From contig WGLS01000004.1 in the NCBI GenBank assembly GCA_016125455.1, forward strand, positions 186,001 to 250,000: a stretch of DNA of 64,000 nucleotides, read 5' to 3'. A model generated the notes under the pieces. The model did not search any database. It was not told the origin of the DNA and saw nothing but the letters and a program-made list of their open reading frames with translations. The DNA comes from Alphaproteobacteria bacterium. Its GTDB lineage: Bacteria > Pseudomonadota > Alphaproteobacteria > Caulobacterales > Parvularculaceae. Position numbers and translations under genes: made by a program. Shown here one piece after another: positions 1 to 8,635 of the stretch (its first letter is position 1; each line of letters starts with the position of its first letter).

Positions 1-992
1 GGTCCGGGCGGCAATTGCCGTCGGAGGTCCTTTGGATCCCATGGGCCGTAGGAGAAGCTCCGCGAGCCTGGGCCTGGCTCAAATCCGGTAAAGGGCGTGC
101 GGTCCGCGAGGAATGGTGGACGAGCTGTCTGGTCATCGGGTGCGGTCCGCCGCGCGGCCTTTCTGCTGCGGCCAAAAATTCCGGCGAAGTTGTCAAAATA
201 AGTTGTTGAGGTCCGACTCATCTTGTCAGGGAAGAGACGCATGATTTCCATAATGTCGTCAGGTACGTCGTTCGAAACATTCAGCCCAAGTTCGCGCGCT
301 TCAGAAGCTTCGATGGGGTAGTCATGCGTCCAACGTCCCGAGGATAGCTGTTCGGCGACGGCGATCGCCGCGTTTTCGGAAACCGTCCCCTTCAAGAGCT
401 CCCGCGCAGCACGCTCCAGCTGTTCCATAGCCATGCGTCCGATGTCTGCCAGGACCAGCGTCTGGTCGCCAATAGCGTCAGGCGATTTTGTCTGCGTGAC
501 CCGAATGACCGAAGCTGCCGGCAGTCCGCCTATCTGGGGATCAATTGGCCCAAGCACGGCGTGAGGGTTCAGGACGATCTCATCGGCGGCAAGCGCAATC
601 AGCGTGCCGCCGGACATTGCGTAGTGCGGAACGTAAATGCGCGTCGGTCCAGGGTGAGCCTTCACGGCGCGGGCAATCTGCAGCGCTGGCAGGACAAGGC
701 CGCCCGGCGTATGCAGGATGATTTCAAGTGGCATGTTTTTCGGCGTCGTCCGGATCGCCTCCAGCACGTCTTCTGCGTCATTCAGGTCGATGTACTGAAG
801 CATTGGAATGCCGAGCAGCCCCATGGGCTCCTGGCGGTGCACGATCGCGAGGATCCGGCTCTTCCGCTTCTTCTGGATCTTGGCGAAGGCTCGTTCGAGC
901 TCCTCGCCGCGCCGCCGCCGAGACATGGCGGGCAAGAAAAAGAAGAAGAGCAAAAAGAAGAGAAACGGCAGGAAGCCGAAGAGCTGGTCCAT
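1..992 (-). CDS. Membrane-anchored Clp-fold serine proteinase (SDH_sah/DUF114 type), 3' end outside window
   Basis: The reading frame is open from an ATG at 992 to the window edge (330 codons), so the C-terminus is missing. Residues 5-20 are a very hydrophobic Leu/Phe segment followed by basic residues, a likely membrane anchor. The core resembles the ClpP/SppA-like serine dehydrogenase proteinase family: HTPGG at 93-97 (oxyanion loop), YAMSGGT at 123-129 with Ser126 as the expected nucleophile, and GPIDPQ at 147-152. The Gly/Pro-rich, Arg-rich tail after about residue 290 looks disordered. Family knowledge suggests proteolysis at or near the inner membrane; the substrate is unknown. Its upstream gap to the TonB receptor gene is about 420 bases, so it is probably transcribed alone. 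Confidence 0.85.
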   Translation of the reverse strand, partial: MDQLFGFLPFLFFLLFFFFLPAMSRRRRGEELERAFAKIQKKRKSRILAIVHRQEPMGLLGIPMLQYIDLNDAEDVLEAIRTTPKNMPLEIILHTPGGLVLPALQIARAVKAHPGPTRIYVPHYAMSGGTLIALAADEIVLNPHAVLGPIDPQIGGLPAASVIRVTQTKSPDAIGDQTLVLADIGRMAMEQLERAARELLKGTVSENAAIAVAEQLSSGRWTHDYPIEASEARELGLNVSNDVPDDIMEIMRLFPDKMSRTSTTYFDNFAGIFGRSRKAARRTAPDDQTARPPFLADRTPFTGFEPGPGSRSFSYGPWDPKDLRRQLPPG

Positions 993-1414
993 TGATCCCC
1001 TCGCTCCGCGCAACAAGGCGCGGCACGCATACCCAAGATGATGGCCCGCCGCCCCCGGGGCGCGACACCGTCACTTATAGACAATCGTCATATCAGATTG
1101 GCCGACTTTTCGTTGTCCCGCCAGTCGGCGGCGAAAATTAGCGGGCCGGAAGCGTTCGGCTGACCGTCAGGACCGGCAAGCCGAGCCAGGATCCAGGGAC
1201 GGCGTCGCCATAGAGGCAGCACAATGCGCAACTGCAGCTAATCTGAGACCGGCGTGAGTAGCCAGAGGGTTGCGCGAGCAAGAAGCGGCGCGTCGGGGAC
1301 TATCCTGACCTGTCCTTCGCCCGGATGGTTGCTCGGCAACTTTTTCCGATGGCATCAGTCATGCGGCTTGCGTGCGGACCGCCAAGCCGCCGCCACTCTT
1401 CCCGGGACGCGGGG
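993..1414. other. Intergenic region without a supported gene
   Basis: This stretch lies between the starts of the Clp-fold protease gene and the 3' end of the TonB receptor gene, both on the minus strand. Open frames here are short and lack family features or ribosome sites. It should hold the protease promoter (an AT-richer patch lies at 1074-1110) and a hairpin at 1363-1390. I see no RNA gene. Confidence 0.5.
1363..1390 (-). terminator. Hairpin downstream of the TonB receptor gene
   Basis: GCGGCTTG at 1363-1370 pairs perfectly with CAAGCCGC at 1383-1390 across a 12-base loop, about 25 bases past the receptor stop codon. There is no T-run directly after it on the minus strand, so this is a hairpin with possible terminator or mRNA-end function rather than a classic intrinsic terminator. 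Confidence 0.35.
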
Positions 1415-3565
1415 TTAAAGGGTTCCGGTGATCGAAAATCGCGCGTTGATTGGCTCGCCCGTGGAGATGTTGTCGTCATTATGCGCAGCGGGGAAATAAT
1501 CCGTATCAAGCGCGTTTTCCAGATTGACCTGAACCCGGACGCCGTCGGTCACCCGGTAGTAGATGGCGGCGTCCAATCTGGCGAAGGACGGCAATTCGAC
1601 CGCATTTGAGATTGACGCAAACTGTGACGACTGATGCGTGACGCCGAGACCGAAGCTAAGGCGATCAGTCGCCTCGATCCTGTTCCAGATCGAGAACATG
1701 TGCTCCGGTACTTGCGCCAACTCCTGATTAACAACCACGCCGCCCGAAACGTTGCCGCGCTGGCTCGCGTCAAGATAGCTGTACCCGGCGCTAACGGTCC
1801 ACCACGGCGTTGCCTCGCCGACGACCTGCGCTTCAAAACCTTCCGTCCGGCTGCCAATGATCAGGACGTTCCCGGGATCAGTCGGGTCGACCGTCGTGCC
1901 GTTTTCGCGGTCCAGCCGAAAGACGGCGGCTGTCAGGCTGATCAGGTCGGTTGCGTCCCATTTCACGCCGACTTCGTAGTTGTCGAACTTCTCGGGCGCC
2001 AGTGCTTCCGTAACGGGATCAAGCCCGAGAAACTGTTCGCCAGAACGCGGCAGGAATGAGCGGCTGTAGCTTGCGTAGACTGACAGGTCGCTCACTGGCT
2101 TGTAGATCAGCCCGAGGCGGGGCGACCATTCCTCGTCGGTGCGGCCGAGAAGACCGTCATTCCCGTCGCCGGCGCCATCCTCGACTTCGAGAGTGTCGAC
2201 AACGTCAATTTCAAACCTGTCGTATCGAATGCCTGCGACGAGTTGAACCGGGCCGAGATCAATCTGGTCCTGAAGGTAGAATGAAAGGAATGCCGCCTCC
2301 GAGGACCGGCTTCGAGAATCGGCTGGAAACGAAAAGACCGGCACGGCCAGCGGGTCTGCGAACGCAAACGTCACGATATCGTCGTTTGTTGCTGCGAACA
2401 CCGCATCCTGTCGGGAATTCACGGTCGATTGGTCGCCATATTCGATACCCGCAAGTAGCGTATGGCCGAGCGGTCCGGTTGAAAACTCGCCGAGAAGGTT
2501 TGCCTGAAATATCAGATTCTGTCGTTCAGTCGGGTCGCGATAGCCGTCGAACGTGACTTCATTGAGAGTAGCGTCGAATCCGATGGGAAAGACGTTCTGA
2601 TATATCTTTTCGTAGTCGGCGAATTGAATGGTCGCATTAGCCGTAAAGCCTTCGGAGATGCGATGATCAATCCTGCCACGCGCGATATGGGCCGTCAGGG
2701 CTGCCTGATTCTGATCCGGATCGCCGAAGAAGACGTTGTCGCGGCCACGTAGCGGTTCGCCGTTCAGCGATGGCACGCCTCGATCGACGACCCGTTCATC
2801 GCGGACGTACTCGTAGGAAAGCTGCAGCTCCGTGCTTGCGCCGATCTTGGTGCTGAATGTCGGATTGACCGCATACCGATCGCCGTCAAAGAAATCGCGG
2901 TGATTGGCGAGCTCCTCATAATAGGCGTTCACTCGAACGGCCGCGCCGGCTGACAAGGCGTAGTTTACGTCGCCTTCAAGCAGGGCAGATCCGAAAGTGT
3001 CGACGCTCGCCATGCCGGATGCGAAGTCGCCATCGGTCGATGGCTTCTTCGTAACTCGGTTGACGACGCCGCCGCCGCCGCCGCGCCCAAACAGCAGCGC
3101 ATTCGAGCCGCGCAAGATCTCCACGCGTTCAAGATTATAGAGGGGACGGAAGTACTGCACGTCGTCTCGCAATCCATCGACGAAAAAATCGGCGGTCGTA
3201 TTCTGACCACGGATCGTAAACTGGTCGCGGTGGCCTTCTCCCTGTCCCGTCGATGCGCCGGGCGTGTAGCGAAGTATATCGCTGAATTCGACGAACGCCT
3301 GTTCTTCTATCTGAAGGCCTGAAATGACCGATATGCTTTGCGGCGTATCAATCAACGGAGTCGGGGCCTTCGTCGCGGAAATCGCGTCAATCGGCCGGAA
3401 CGTTCCGTCCACGTATATGTTGTCGGTGATCGCCGCATACTTCAGCATTAGCGCGTCGGAAGCGCTCGCCGCATCCGCGCCGTGGGCGACGCCGGCGGCT
3501 GCCAGCAGGAATGTAGACCCCTGGATCGCGGGGCGAAGGGCGATCTTGAAATACGAGATCAGCAT
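1415..3565 (-). CDS. TonB-dependent siderophore receptor
   Basis: A 716-residue outer-membrane receptor. The N-terminus has a signal peptide (about residues 1-30) and no STN signalling domain. The plug domain follows at about 60-190, with the family patterns DTPQSISVIS, ILRYTPGAS, FTIRGQ, VEILRGSNALLFG and a Gly-rich VVNRVTKKP stretch typical of catecholate/ferrichrome receptors. The rest is a beta barrel with repeated Tyr/Phe-ended strands and a typical RFSITGTL end. It should import an iron chelate using TonB-ExbBD energy; ligand identity cannot be read from sequence. A Fur-like palindrome lies 16 bases upstream of the start. No siderophore synthesis or ferric reductase gene is adjacent. 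Confidence 0.92.
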   Translation of the reverse strand: MLISYFKIALRPAIQGSTFLLAAAGVAHGADAASASDALMLKYAAITDNIYVDGTFRPIDAISATKAPTPLIDTPQSISVISGLQIEEQAFVEFSDILRYTPGASTGQGEGHRDQFTIRGQNTTADFFVDGLRDDVQYFRPLYNLERVEILRGSNALLFGRGGGGGVVNRVTKKPSTDGDFASGMASVDTFGSALLEGDVNYALSAGAAVRVNAYYEELANHRDFFDGDRYAVNPTFSTKIGASTELQLSYEYVRDERVVDRGVPSLNGEPLRGRDNVFFGDPDQNQAALTAHIARGRIDHRISEGFTANATIQFADYEKIYQNVFPIGFDATLNEVTFDGYRDPTERQNLIFQANLLGEFSTGPLGHTLLAGIEYGDQSTVNSRQDAVFAATNDDIVTFAFADPLAVPVFSFPADSRSRSSEAAFLSFYLQDQIDLGPVQLVAGIRYDRFEIDVVDTLEVEDGAGDGNDGLLGRTDEEWSPRLGLIYKPVSDLSVYASYSRSFLPRSGEQFLGLDPVTEALAPEKFDNYEVGVKWDATDLISLTAAVFRLDRENGTTVDPTDPGNVLIIGSRTEGFEAQVVGEATPWWTVSAGYSYLDASQRGNVSGGVVVNQELAQVPEHMFSIWNRIEATDRLSFGLGVTHQSSQFASISNAVELPSFARLDAAIYYRVTDGVRVQVNLENALDTDYFPAAHNDDNISTGEPINARFSITGTL

Positions 3566-3580
3566 AGGACCACTCGGTAA

Positions 3581-3595
3581 TGCGAATTATTCGCG
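3581..3595 (-). promoter_or_regulatory. Fur-like iron box upstream of the TonB receptor
   Basis: TGCGAAT-T-ATTCGCG is a 7-1-7 inverted repeat with one mismatched pair. It matches the GCGAAT-N-ATTCGC form of Fur-family operators in many proteobacteria. It sits 16 bases upstream of the receptor ATG at 3565, where a bound repressor would block transcription. Siderophore receptor genes are usual Fur targets, which supports the assignment. Confidence 0.6.
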
Positions 3596-3724
3596 ACATC
3601 GACTAGTCGTCCTGAGAATGTAAATCAATAGCAAAACCGGACGTCTTCGAACGGCTCCTTCGGGTTCTGGTGGATAAGTCGCAGTCCGGCCATCGAGGGA
3701 TCGCCCGACCGTGGCGATGACGAG

Positions 3725-4930
3725 CTAGTGCTTGCGGTTTTCATTGCTCGCAGGCGTCAGGCCATAGGGCTCAACGAGTCGCCAGACATGGGCTGGCGCC
3801 ATGTTCTTCAGCTTCTCGCCTTCCTCGCGGCGGAGATGTACGATTGTCTCGCAGGCCTTCATCTCAATCCGCGTCCTGGCGAACTCAAGACCGCGCGGTC
3901 CCACTCTGGGTTGCAACCACGCAACGATCGGCCGAACCCAGTCCGGCATGGTCCGTAGCGGCAGGCCGCCGGCGGCTCTTTCGACATTTGCGAGAAAGCC
4001 TTTGACCGCTGCGGCGCGTTTGCCTCGCGATCTGGGCGCGCCGGTTTTCATTTCGTCGCCTAGGAGCTGGACGAGTTCCTCGCCTCTTTCATTCCGGACG
4101 ATGATCCACTGTTCGCCTTCGCCCGCCATATAGCCGACGGTGACGTCCGCAAGCGCATTCGAATAGTCGACGCAAGTGCGGCAGGTGAGGGGAAAGAAGT
4201 CCCGCGGCAATTTCGAAATCGGGAGCTTCAGAAAGGGAATTGTGCGTACCCTGCCATCATCGAATCGCAATTCGACATGATAATCCGCCCTGAACTCAAG
4301 ATAGGAGATCGTTTCGGGCGCATCAGACAATAGCGCAAGAAAATGATGGAAATTCGCTGTTGTCGTATTGTCCGAGCACGGTGTTCCGACAACATAGATT
4401 CTCTCGAAATCTAGTTCGGCCTCAAGGGCCCGCAGCGCGTAGACCTGACAGGGAATGCCAATCACCGCGAGCCGGCGCAGGCCTTGCTGCCGGGCCGGCT
4501 CAAGCAGCGCCAGAAGGGGCGCATACCCCATCCGCATGCCGCGCGCCTTCGCCATGTCGTCTGGCCGGGTGATGATGGCCGGAACCGGCTTCCAGCGGTC
4601 CTCCGGATCCGGGACAACCGTCAGGACTGCATCTACAGCCCCAGTCGCCAGCAATCGCTCGCCCATGCGCGTGGCGATGCCTGTCCATTGCGCGCCAGGG
4701 CGCGGCGACGCGAGTGACGCGCGAAGCATGCGCCGGAAGACCCCGAAGTGAGTCTCGTCCTGTTTGCCGGCGTCGCGGGCCCGACCGTGAACGCGCGCTT
4801 CGAGGCTGTCATAGTCGGGCTTGATGAACTGGCATGCACGTCCGCATGCTTTCGGATCGCTCGTACGCGAGACGCCGCAGTCCGTGCAAAGACTTCGTGG
4901 CTCGGCGGGGCCAGGCGTTGGAATGAACAT
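3725..4930 (-). CDS. FrhB/HCAR/BciB-family iron-sulfur flavoprotein reductase
   Basis: A 401-residue protein of the coenzyme F420 hydrogenase beta-subunit superfamily, which includes 7-hydroxymethyl chlorophyll a reductase and the BciB divinyl chlorophyllide reductase. Cys15, Cys18, Cys29 and Cys33 form a cluster-binding set, followed by VHGRAR at 47-52, a pattern I recall from the BciB/HCAR branch. A VIGIPCQVYALRAL segment and the VGTPCSDN motif lie mid-protein, and a CRTCVDYSNALADVTVG stretch supplies further cysteines. Expected chemistry is ferredoxin-driven two-electron reduction via FAD and 4Fe-4S centres. The start lies 5 bases after the MoxR stop, so the two are probably co-transcribed. 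No chlorophyll genes are in the window, so BciB function is uncertain; a general FrhB-like reductase is the safe call. Confidence 0.75.
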   Translation of the reverse strand: MFIPTPGPAEPRSLCTDCGVSRTSDPKACGRACQFIKPDYDSLEARVHGRARDAGKQDETHFGVFRRMLRASLASPRPGAQWTGIATRMGERLLATGAVDAVLTVVPDPEDRWKPVPAIITRPDDMAKARGMRMGYAPLLALLEPARQQGLRRLAVIGIPCQVYALRALEAELDFERIYVVGTPCSDNTTTANFHHFLALLSDAPETISYLEFRADYHVELRFDDGRVRTIPFLKLPISKLPRDFFPLTCRTCVDYSNALADVTVGYMAGEGEQWIIVRNERGEELVQLLGDEMKTGAPRSRGKRAAAVKGFLANVERAAGGLPLRTMPDWVRPIVAWLQPRVGPRGLEFARTRIEMKACETIVHLRREEGEKLKNMAPAHVWRLVEPYGLTPASNENRKH

Positions 4931-4935
4931 ACAGC

Positions 4936-5781
4936 CTAGACGTCGCCGCGTCGCGCGAGAAATGCAAGCCGTTCAAACAGGTGGACGTCCTGTTCATTCT
5001 TGAGCAATGCGCCGTGAAGAGGCGGGATCGCCTTTCGAGGATCGCGTTCCGTGAGCACGTCTTCCGGCAGTTCTTCCGACATAAGCAGTTTCAGCCAGTC
5101 CAGCAGTTCGGACGTCGACGGCTTCTTCTTCAGTCCCGGAACGTCGCGCACGTCATAGAATATCTTGAGCGCATCGCCGACGAGCCGCTTCTTGATGCCT
5201 GGAAAATGTACGTCAACGATACTTTCCATTGTCGTCGGGTCAGGGAACTTGATGTAGTGGAAAAAACAACGGCGCAAGAATGCGTCAGGCAATTCCTTTT
5301 CATTGTTCGACGTGATGATGACAATCGGCCGACGGATCGCCCTGATCGTTTCACCGGTCTCGTAGACAAAGAATTCCATCCGATCGAGTTCCTGCAGGAG
5401 GTCGTTCGGGAATTCGATGTCCGCTTTGTCGATCTCGTCAATCAGCAGCACCGGGCGCTGCTCGGCGGTAAACGCTTCCCACAGCTTGCCGCGCTTGATG
5501 TAGTTGCCGACGTCGCGCGCGCGCTCTTCGCCAAGCTGCGAGTCCCGCAGCCGAGCAACGGCGTCGTATTCATAAAGGCCCTGGTGCGCCTTGGTGGTCG
5601 ATTTGATGTGCCATTCAAGTAGGGGCGCGCCGAGGGCGTCGGCGACCTGTTGGGCAAGCACGGTCTTGCCGGTGCCGGGTTCGCCCTTGATCAGAAGAGG
5701 GCGCTCAAGCGTTACAGCGGCATTCACCGCGACCTTCAGATCGTCCGTAGCGATATAATCTTTTGTGCCTTCAAATTTCAC
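4936..5781 (-). CDS. MoxR-family AAA+ ATPase
   Basis: A 281-residue AAA+ protein: Walker A GEPGTGKT at 33-40, Walker B LLIDEID at 112-118, sensor 1 IITSNN at 155-160 and an arginine-rich LRRC segment at 169-172. Length and motifs match the MoxR group that works as a chaperone with VWA-domain (CoxE-like) partners to insert cofactors or metals. The usual downstream VWA gene is absent; the next gene is the FrhB/BciB-like reductase, a possible client. The upstream gap of about 130 bases to the anti-sigma gene leaves room for its own promoter. Confidence 0.9.
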   Translation of the reverse strand: MKFEGTKDYIATDDLKVAVNAAVTLERPLLIKGEPGTGKTVLAQQVADALGAPLLEWHIKSTTKAHQGLYEYDAVARLRDSQLGEERARDVGNYIKRGKLWEAFTAEQRPVLLIDEIDKADIEFPNDLLQELDRMEFFVYETGETIRAIRRPIVIITSNNEKELPDAFLRRCFFHYIKFPDPTTMESIVDVHFPGIKKRLVGDALKIFYDVRDVPGLKKKPSTSELLDWLKLLMSEELPEDVLTERDPRKAIPPLHGALLKNEQDVHLFERLAFLARRGDV

Positions 5782-5908
5782 TTAGGCGCTCCCATCTGAC
5801 GCGGCCATCGAAGGACATTCAACCTTTAGGACGAATGTCCGGAATTGCGGTGACCATAAGGCGCTGAGGTGACGCGGGCAACTTTGCCGCTCGTCCCTGG
5901 AGATCACG

Positions 5909-6667
5909 TCATTCCTTGGACGTGGATGGGGCGAATGCGGCGCGAATGGCCCCGATCGCAACGACCGGGCCGGTTGGCGCCCCGGTTGGCGATCCGCCTT
6001 CGGGTTCGATGGACACCGCGAGCAATGACCCGACAGCGAGCTTGTCACGGAGCGCCTCGCCGACGCGCACGGTTGAGCGGCCGACGCCACTAATCAGGCC
6101 AAGGCTTCGCGGCGCGCCATCCTCAGGGATAAGCCACAATTGGGCGGCCTGATCGGATCGCTCGAGCGCCATTTGAAGGGCGGCGTCAGCAATTTCGACA
6201 ACCCCTGTTTCCGCGTCGATCCGGACTGAAAGAATGCTTGGAGCATCCGGCGGCGCTAGGGCGGCCATCAATGGGAAGTCGCGGACGCGAACGTCGGCTT
6301 TTGTGCTCAACATGAAGGCGGCGAAGCCAATTGCGACAAGGGCGACGGCGCAGAAACCGACCGCCGTCGCCCGCCAGAACGCCAGCGCCGACGCAAGGCG
6401 AGACGCGAGTTCCTTCTGGGACGGCGCTACGGTCGTTGGGTGGCCAAAGAGTTTCGATACAATTCGAGCTTTGAGTTCCGGCGAAGGCGACTCTTCCGGC
6501 GTCGATGTTAGCATGCCGGCGAAAAACGCCGACCAATCCGCCAATCGTACGGCAAACTGCGCATCCTCAGCCGCGCGACGCGCTGCACGGTCGTTATCCT
6601 CCGCATCAAGAACGCCAAGCGCCGCCTCGGCGGCGAACAATTCGTCTTCTTCGGACGGAACGGTCAT
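5909..6667 (-). CDS. RskA-type anti-sigma factor
   Basis: A 252-residue single-pass membrane protein. Residues 1-60 form the cytoplasmic sigma-binding part, starting with an acidic EEDELFAAEAALGVL segment typical of RskA-like proteins and lacking a zinc HxxxCxxC motif. A membrane helix spans about 100-120, and the remaining periplasmic part resembles the anti-sigma-K domain (AAQLWLIPEDG, then LAVSIEPEGGSPTG). It overlaps the sigma gene by 4 bases (ATGA), implying translational coupling and stoichiometric control. Signal sensing would occur in the periplasm. Confidence 0.9.
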   Translation of the reverse strand: MTVPSEEDELFAAEAALGVLDAEDNDRAARRAAEDAQFAVRLADWSAFFAGMLTSTPEESPSPELKARIVSKLFGHPTTVAPSQKELASRLASALAFWRATAVGFCAVALVAIGFAAFMLSTKADVRVRDFPLMAALAPPDAPSILSVRIDAETGVVEIADAALQMALERSDQAAQLWLIPEDGAPRSLGLISGVGRSTVRVGEALRDKLAVGSLLAVSIEPEGGSPTGAPTGPVVAIGAIRAAFAPSTSKE

Positions 6668-7272
6668 CGCAGGACCACGCCTCCGTCAGTTTCAGAGCCT
6701 TCGGGCGCGTCATCGCTCACGGACTGGAGGCCGCTCGGGATGCGATCAACGCACTCACGAAGCTTTATGATCGCCCGCCGGACGGCGCTCTTGACCGTTC
6801 CGACCGGCGCGCCTAGCCGCTCCGCGATATCTGAATAGGTCAGCCCTTCGAAATAGGCGCTGCGCACCATGCCGCCATGGTTCTTTGGAAGTTGTTCTAT
6901 GCAGTCCTCCAACCGCCGCATTTCGCTCGACGCTTCCGCTCGCCGTTCCGGATCAGGCGCATCGTCAATGAAAACGGTCATGTCTTCGCCATCTGGCACA
7001 GTCCGGCGGCGGCGCAGCAAATCGATCGCGGCATTGCGCGCGATGACGCACAGCCACGAAATGACGCTGGCCTTGCCGGCGGTGAAGCGATCGGCGCGAA
7101 GCCAGACATTAACGAAGGTGTCGTGAAGCGCGTCTTCCGCCAACTGTCGATCATTCAAGATACGCAGGCACACGCCATAAAGTTTCGCCGAGGTACGATC
7201 GTACAATGCTTCGAAGGCGCGCCTTTCGCCGCGAGCCGTTCGAAGCATGAGATCGTCCAGGTTTGTCGACAT
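6664..7272 (-). CDS. ECF RNA polymerase sigma factor
   Basis: A 202-residue group IV sigma factor. Region 2 contains DALHDTFVNVW at 47-57 and ISWLCVIARNAAIDLLRRRR at 71-90; region 4 carries the helix-turn-helix GLTYSDIAERLGAPVGTVKS at 143-162. It is followed by an overlapping anti-sigma gene, so its activity is probably controlled by membrane sequestration. A GGAAC-N17-CGTT promoter at 7356-7381 suggests transcription by an ECF sigma, possibly itself. The divergent exported DUF4394 gene is a likely target. Confidence 0.93.
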   Translation of the reverse strand: MSTNLDDLMLRTARGERRAFEALYDRTSAKLYGVCLRILNDRQLAEDALHDTFVNVWLRADRFTAGKASVISWLCVIARNAAIDLLRRRRTVPDGEDMTVFIDDAPDPERRAEASSEMRRLEDCIEQLPKNHGGMVRSAYFEGLTYSDIAERLGAPVGTVKSAVRRAIIKLRECVDRIPSGLQSVSDDAPEGSETDGGVVLR

Positions 7273-7352
7273 CTCGGCCCGCCGTTCCGATTCCAGCTAC
7301 TGAGAGCTTGTTTGCGCGGCGATTGCACGCCGTCACGCGTTGCGACCATGGC

Positions 7353-7381
7353 GGAAACGCGTGGCCATTGGAATGCGTTCC
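7353..7381. promoter_or_regulatory. Near-symmetric divergent ECF-type promoter
   Basis: On the minus strand, GGAAC (complement of 7377-7381) is followed after 17 bases by CGTT (complement of 7356-7359), heading for the sigma gene. On the plus strand, GGAAAC at 7353-7358 is followed after 17 bases by CGTT at 7376-7379, heading for the DUF4394 gene. The -35 of one overlaps the -10 of the other. GGAAC-N16/17-CGTT is the known consensus of several alphaproteobacterial ECF sigmas including EcfG. Predicted leaders are about 75 and 128 bases. Confidence 0.55.
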
Positions 7382-7515
7382 CCGGCATTCGGAAAATTCA
7401 ATGGTTTGAGGAAACTTTTCGGTTCCGTAATGCAACCTTTCGCCAGCGGCTTGCGTGCCTCCGAATGGTTAATCGCGTCCGCCCGTCGGCGGGTGCGTCC
7501 AATTGGAGGGTGTAT

Positions 7516-8442
7516 ATGGGCTTTCAGAGGGTAACTACAGCAGCGATCGCCAGCCTTGCGGTGGCGGCGACCTTGGTCGGCGGCGCTGAGGCTGCGCTGA
7601 CCGGCTTCGCGTTGACGTCGAATGGCCAACAGATCGTGGCGTTCGATCCTGGCAACCCCGCCGGCGCCACGACTTTGTCCGTCACGGGCGATGCAAGTCG
7701 TCTCGACGCGTTCGACTTTCGACCTGCGACAGGCGAGCTGATCGGTTTCGACAGCGCGACAGACCGCTACTTTGTTATAGATACTTCAACAGGCGCGACG
7801 ACCCGTATTGATGATGGCGCCGCCGTCGTCGTGCCCCAGTCAAACGTTCTCGATGTTGACTGGAACCCGACGATCGACCGCATGCGGCTGGTCACCGGCG
7901 CAAATGATAACGTCGTGTTCAATCCTACGAACGGGGCGACGACCCAGGTGACCGACCTGTTCTACGGCGTGGGCGACGTATCAGAGGGGGTCGATCCAAC
8001 CATCGTTGGCAATGCGTATACCAACAGTTTCGCCGGCGCAGGCGCGACGGTGCAATACGTCCTTGACGCTGCGACCGATAGTCTTGGCGCCCTTGCAAAC
8101 AACGCCGGGGCAATCTCGACGATCGCACCACTGACTCTGGGTGGATCCAGCTTCTTCTTTGGAACGAATGGCGGGTTCGATATTTTTTCCGGGGGCGGCG
8201 GGGAGGTTGCCTACGCGCTGCTCTTCGGCGGCGGTCTGACATCGCTTTTCACCCTCGATGTCGCAACCGGCGGCCTCACGAAGCTCGGCGACTTTTCAGC
8301 GAACCTTGGCGGCCTGAAAGGATTGGCGATCACCGACATAAATGAAGTGCCGCTGCCGGCCGCACTTCCAATGTTCGCAATGGCGCTTGGCGGGCTGAGC
8401 ATGGCCGCCCGGCGCCGTAAGGCGCCAGCCGCACCGCTGTAA
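7516..8442 (+). CDS. Exported DUF4394 protein with VPLPA-CTERM sorting signal
   Basis: A 308-residue secreted protein. I start it at ATG 7516 because GGAGGG ends 5 bases upstream and a signal peptide follows (cleavage near AEA, about residue 26); the frame stays open further upstream only as a shadow of the sigma gene. The body has the repeated LDAFDFRPATGELIGF and DVDWNPTIDRMRLV patterns of DUF4394, a predicted beta-propeller-like domain. The C-terminus has VPLPA at 278-282, a short hydrophobic helix and RRRK at 299-302: a VPLPA-CTERM tripartite exosortase signal. It should be cleaved and released or attached to surface glycan by an exosortase such as the one at 51865-53451. Confidence 0.88.
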   Translation: MGFQRVTTAAIASLAVAATLVGGAEAALTGFALTSNGQQIVAFDPGNPAGATTLSVTGDASRLDAFDFRPATGELIGFDSATDRYFVIDTSTGATTRIDDGAAVVVPQSNVLDVDWNPTIDRMRLVTGANDNVVFNPTNGATTQVTDLFYGVGDVSEGVDPTIVGNAYTNSFAGAGATVQYVLDAATDSLGALANNAGAISTIAPLTLGGSSFFFGTNGGFDIFSGGGGEVAYALLFGGGLTSLFTLDVATGGLTKLGDFSANLGGLKGLAITDINEVPLPAALPMFAMALGGLSMAARRRKAPAAPL

Positions 8443-8635
8443 GGCCCGGACGCCTTTGGAGCATCCGCGCTGGGAACCGAGCGCCTGTTCCCGGCGCGGT
8501 CCCTGTTGGCTGGCAACTTTCAGCCGCCAGAACTTGCGCCGCCTCTTTTCATCAGGACCGACGGCGGCCAGACTGGCCTTCATCTGACCATTCGGCGAGG
8601 TTTCGCTGGAGGGGTCGAACGGGGAAGGGCTCGGG

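Noticed and set aside
6877-7515. Long plus-strand extension upstream of the DUF4394 gene
   Set aside because: It runs antisense through the ECF sigma gene, has no ribosome site, and the signal peptide and GGAGGG at 7505-7510 fix the start at 7516.
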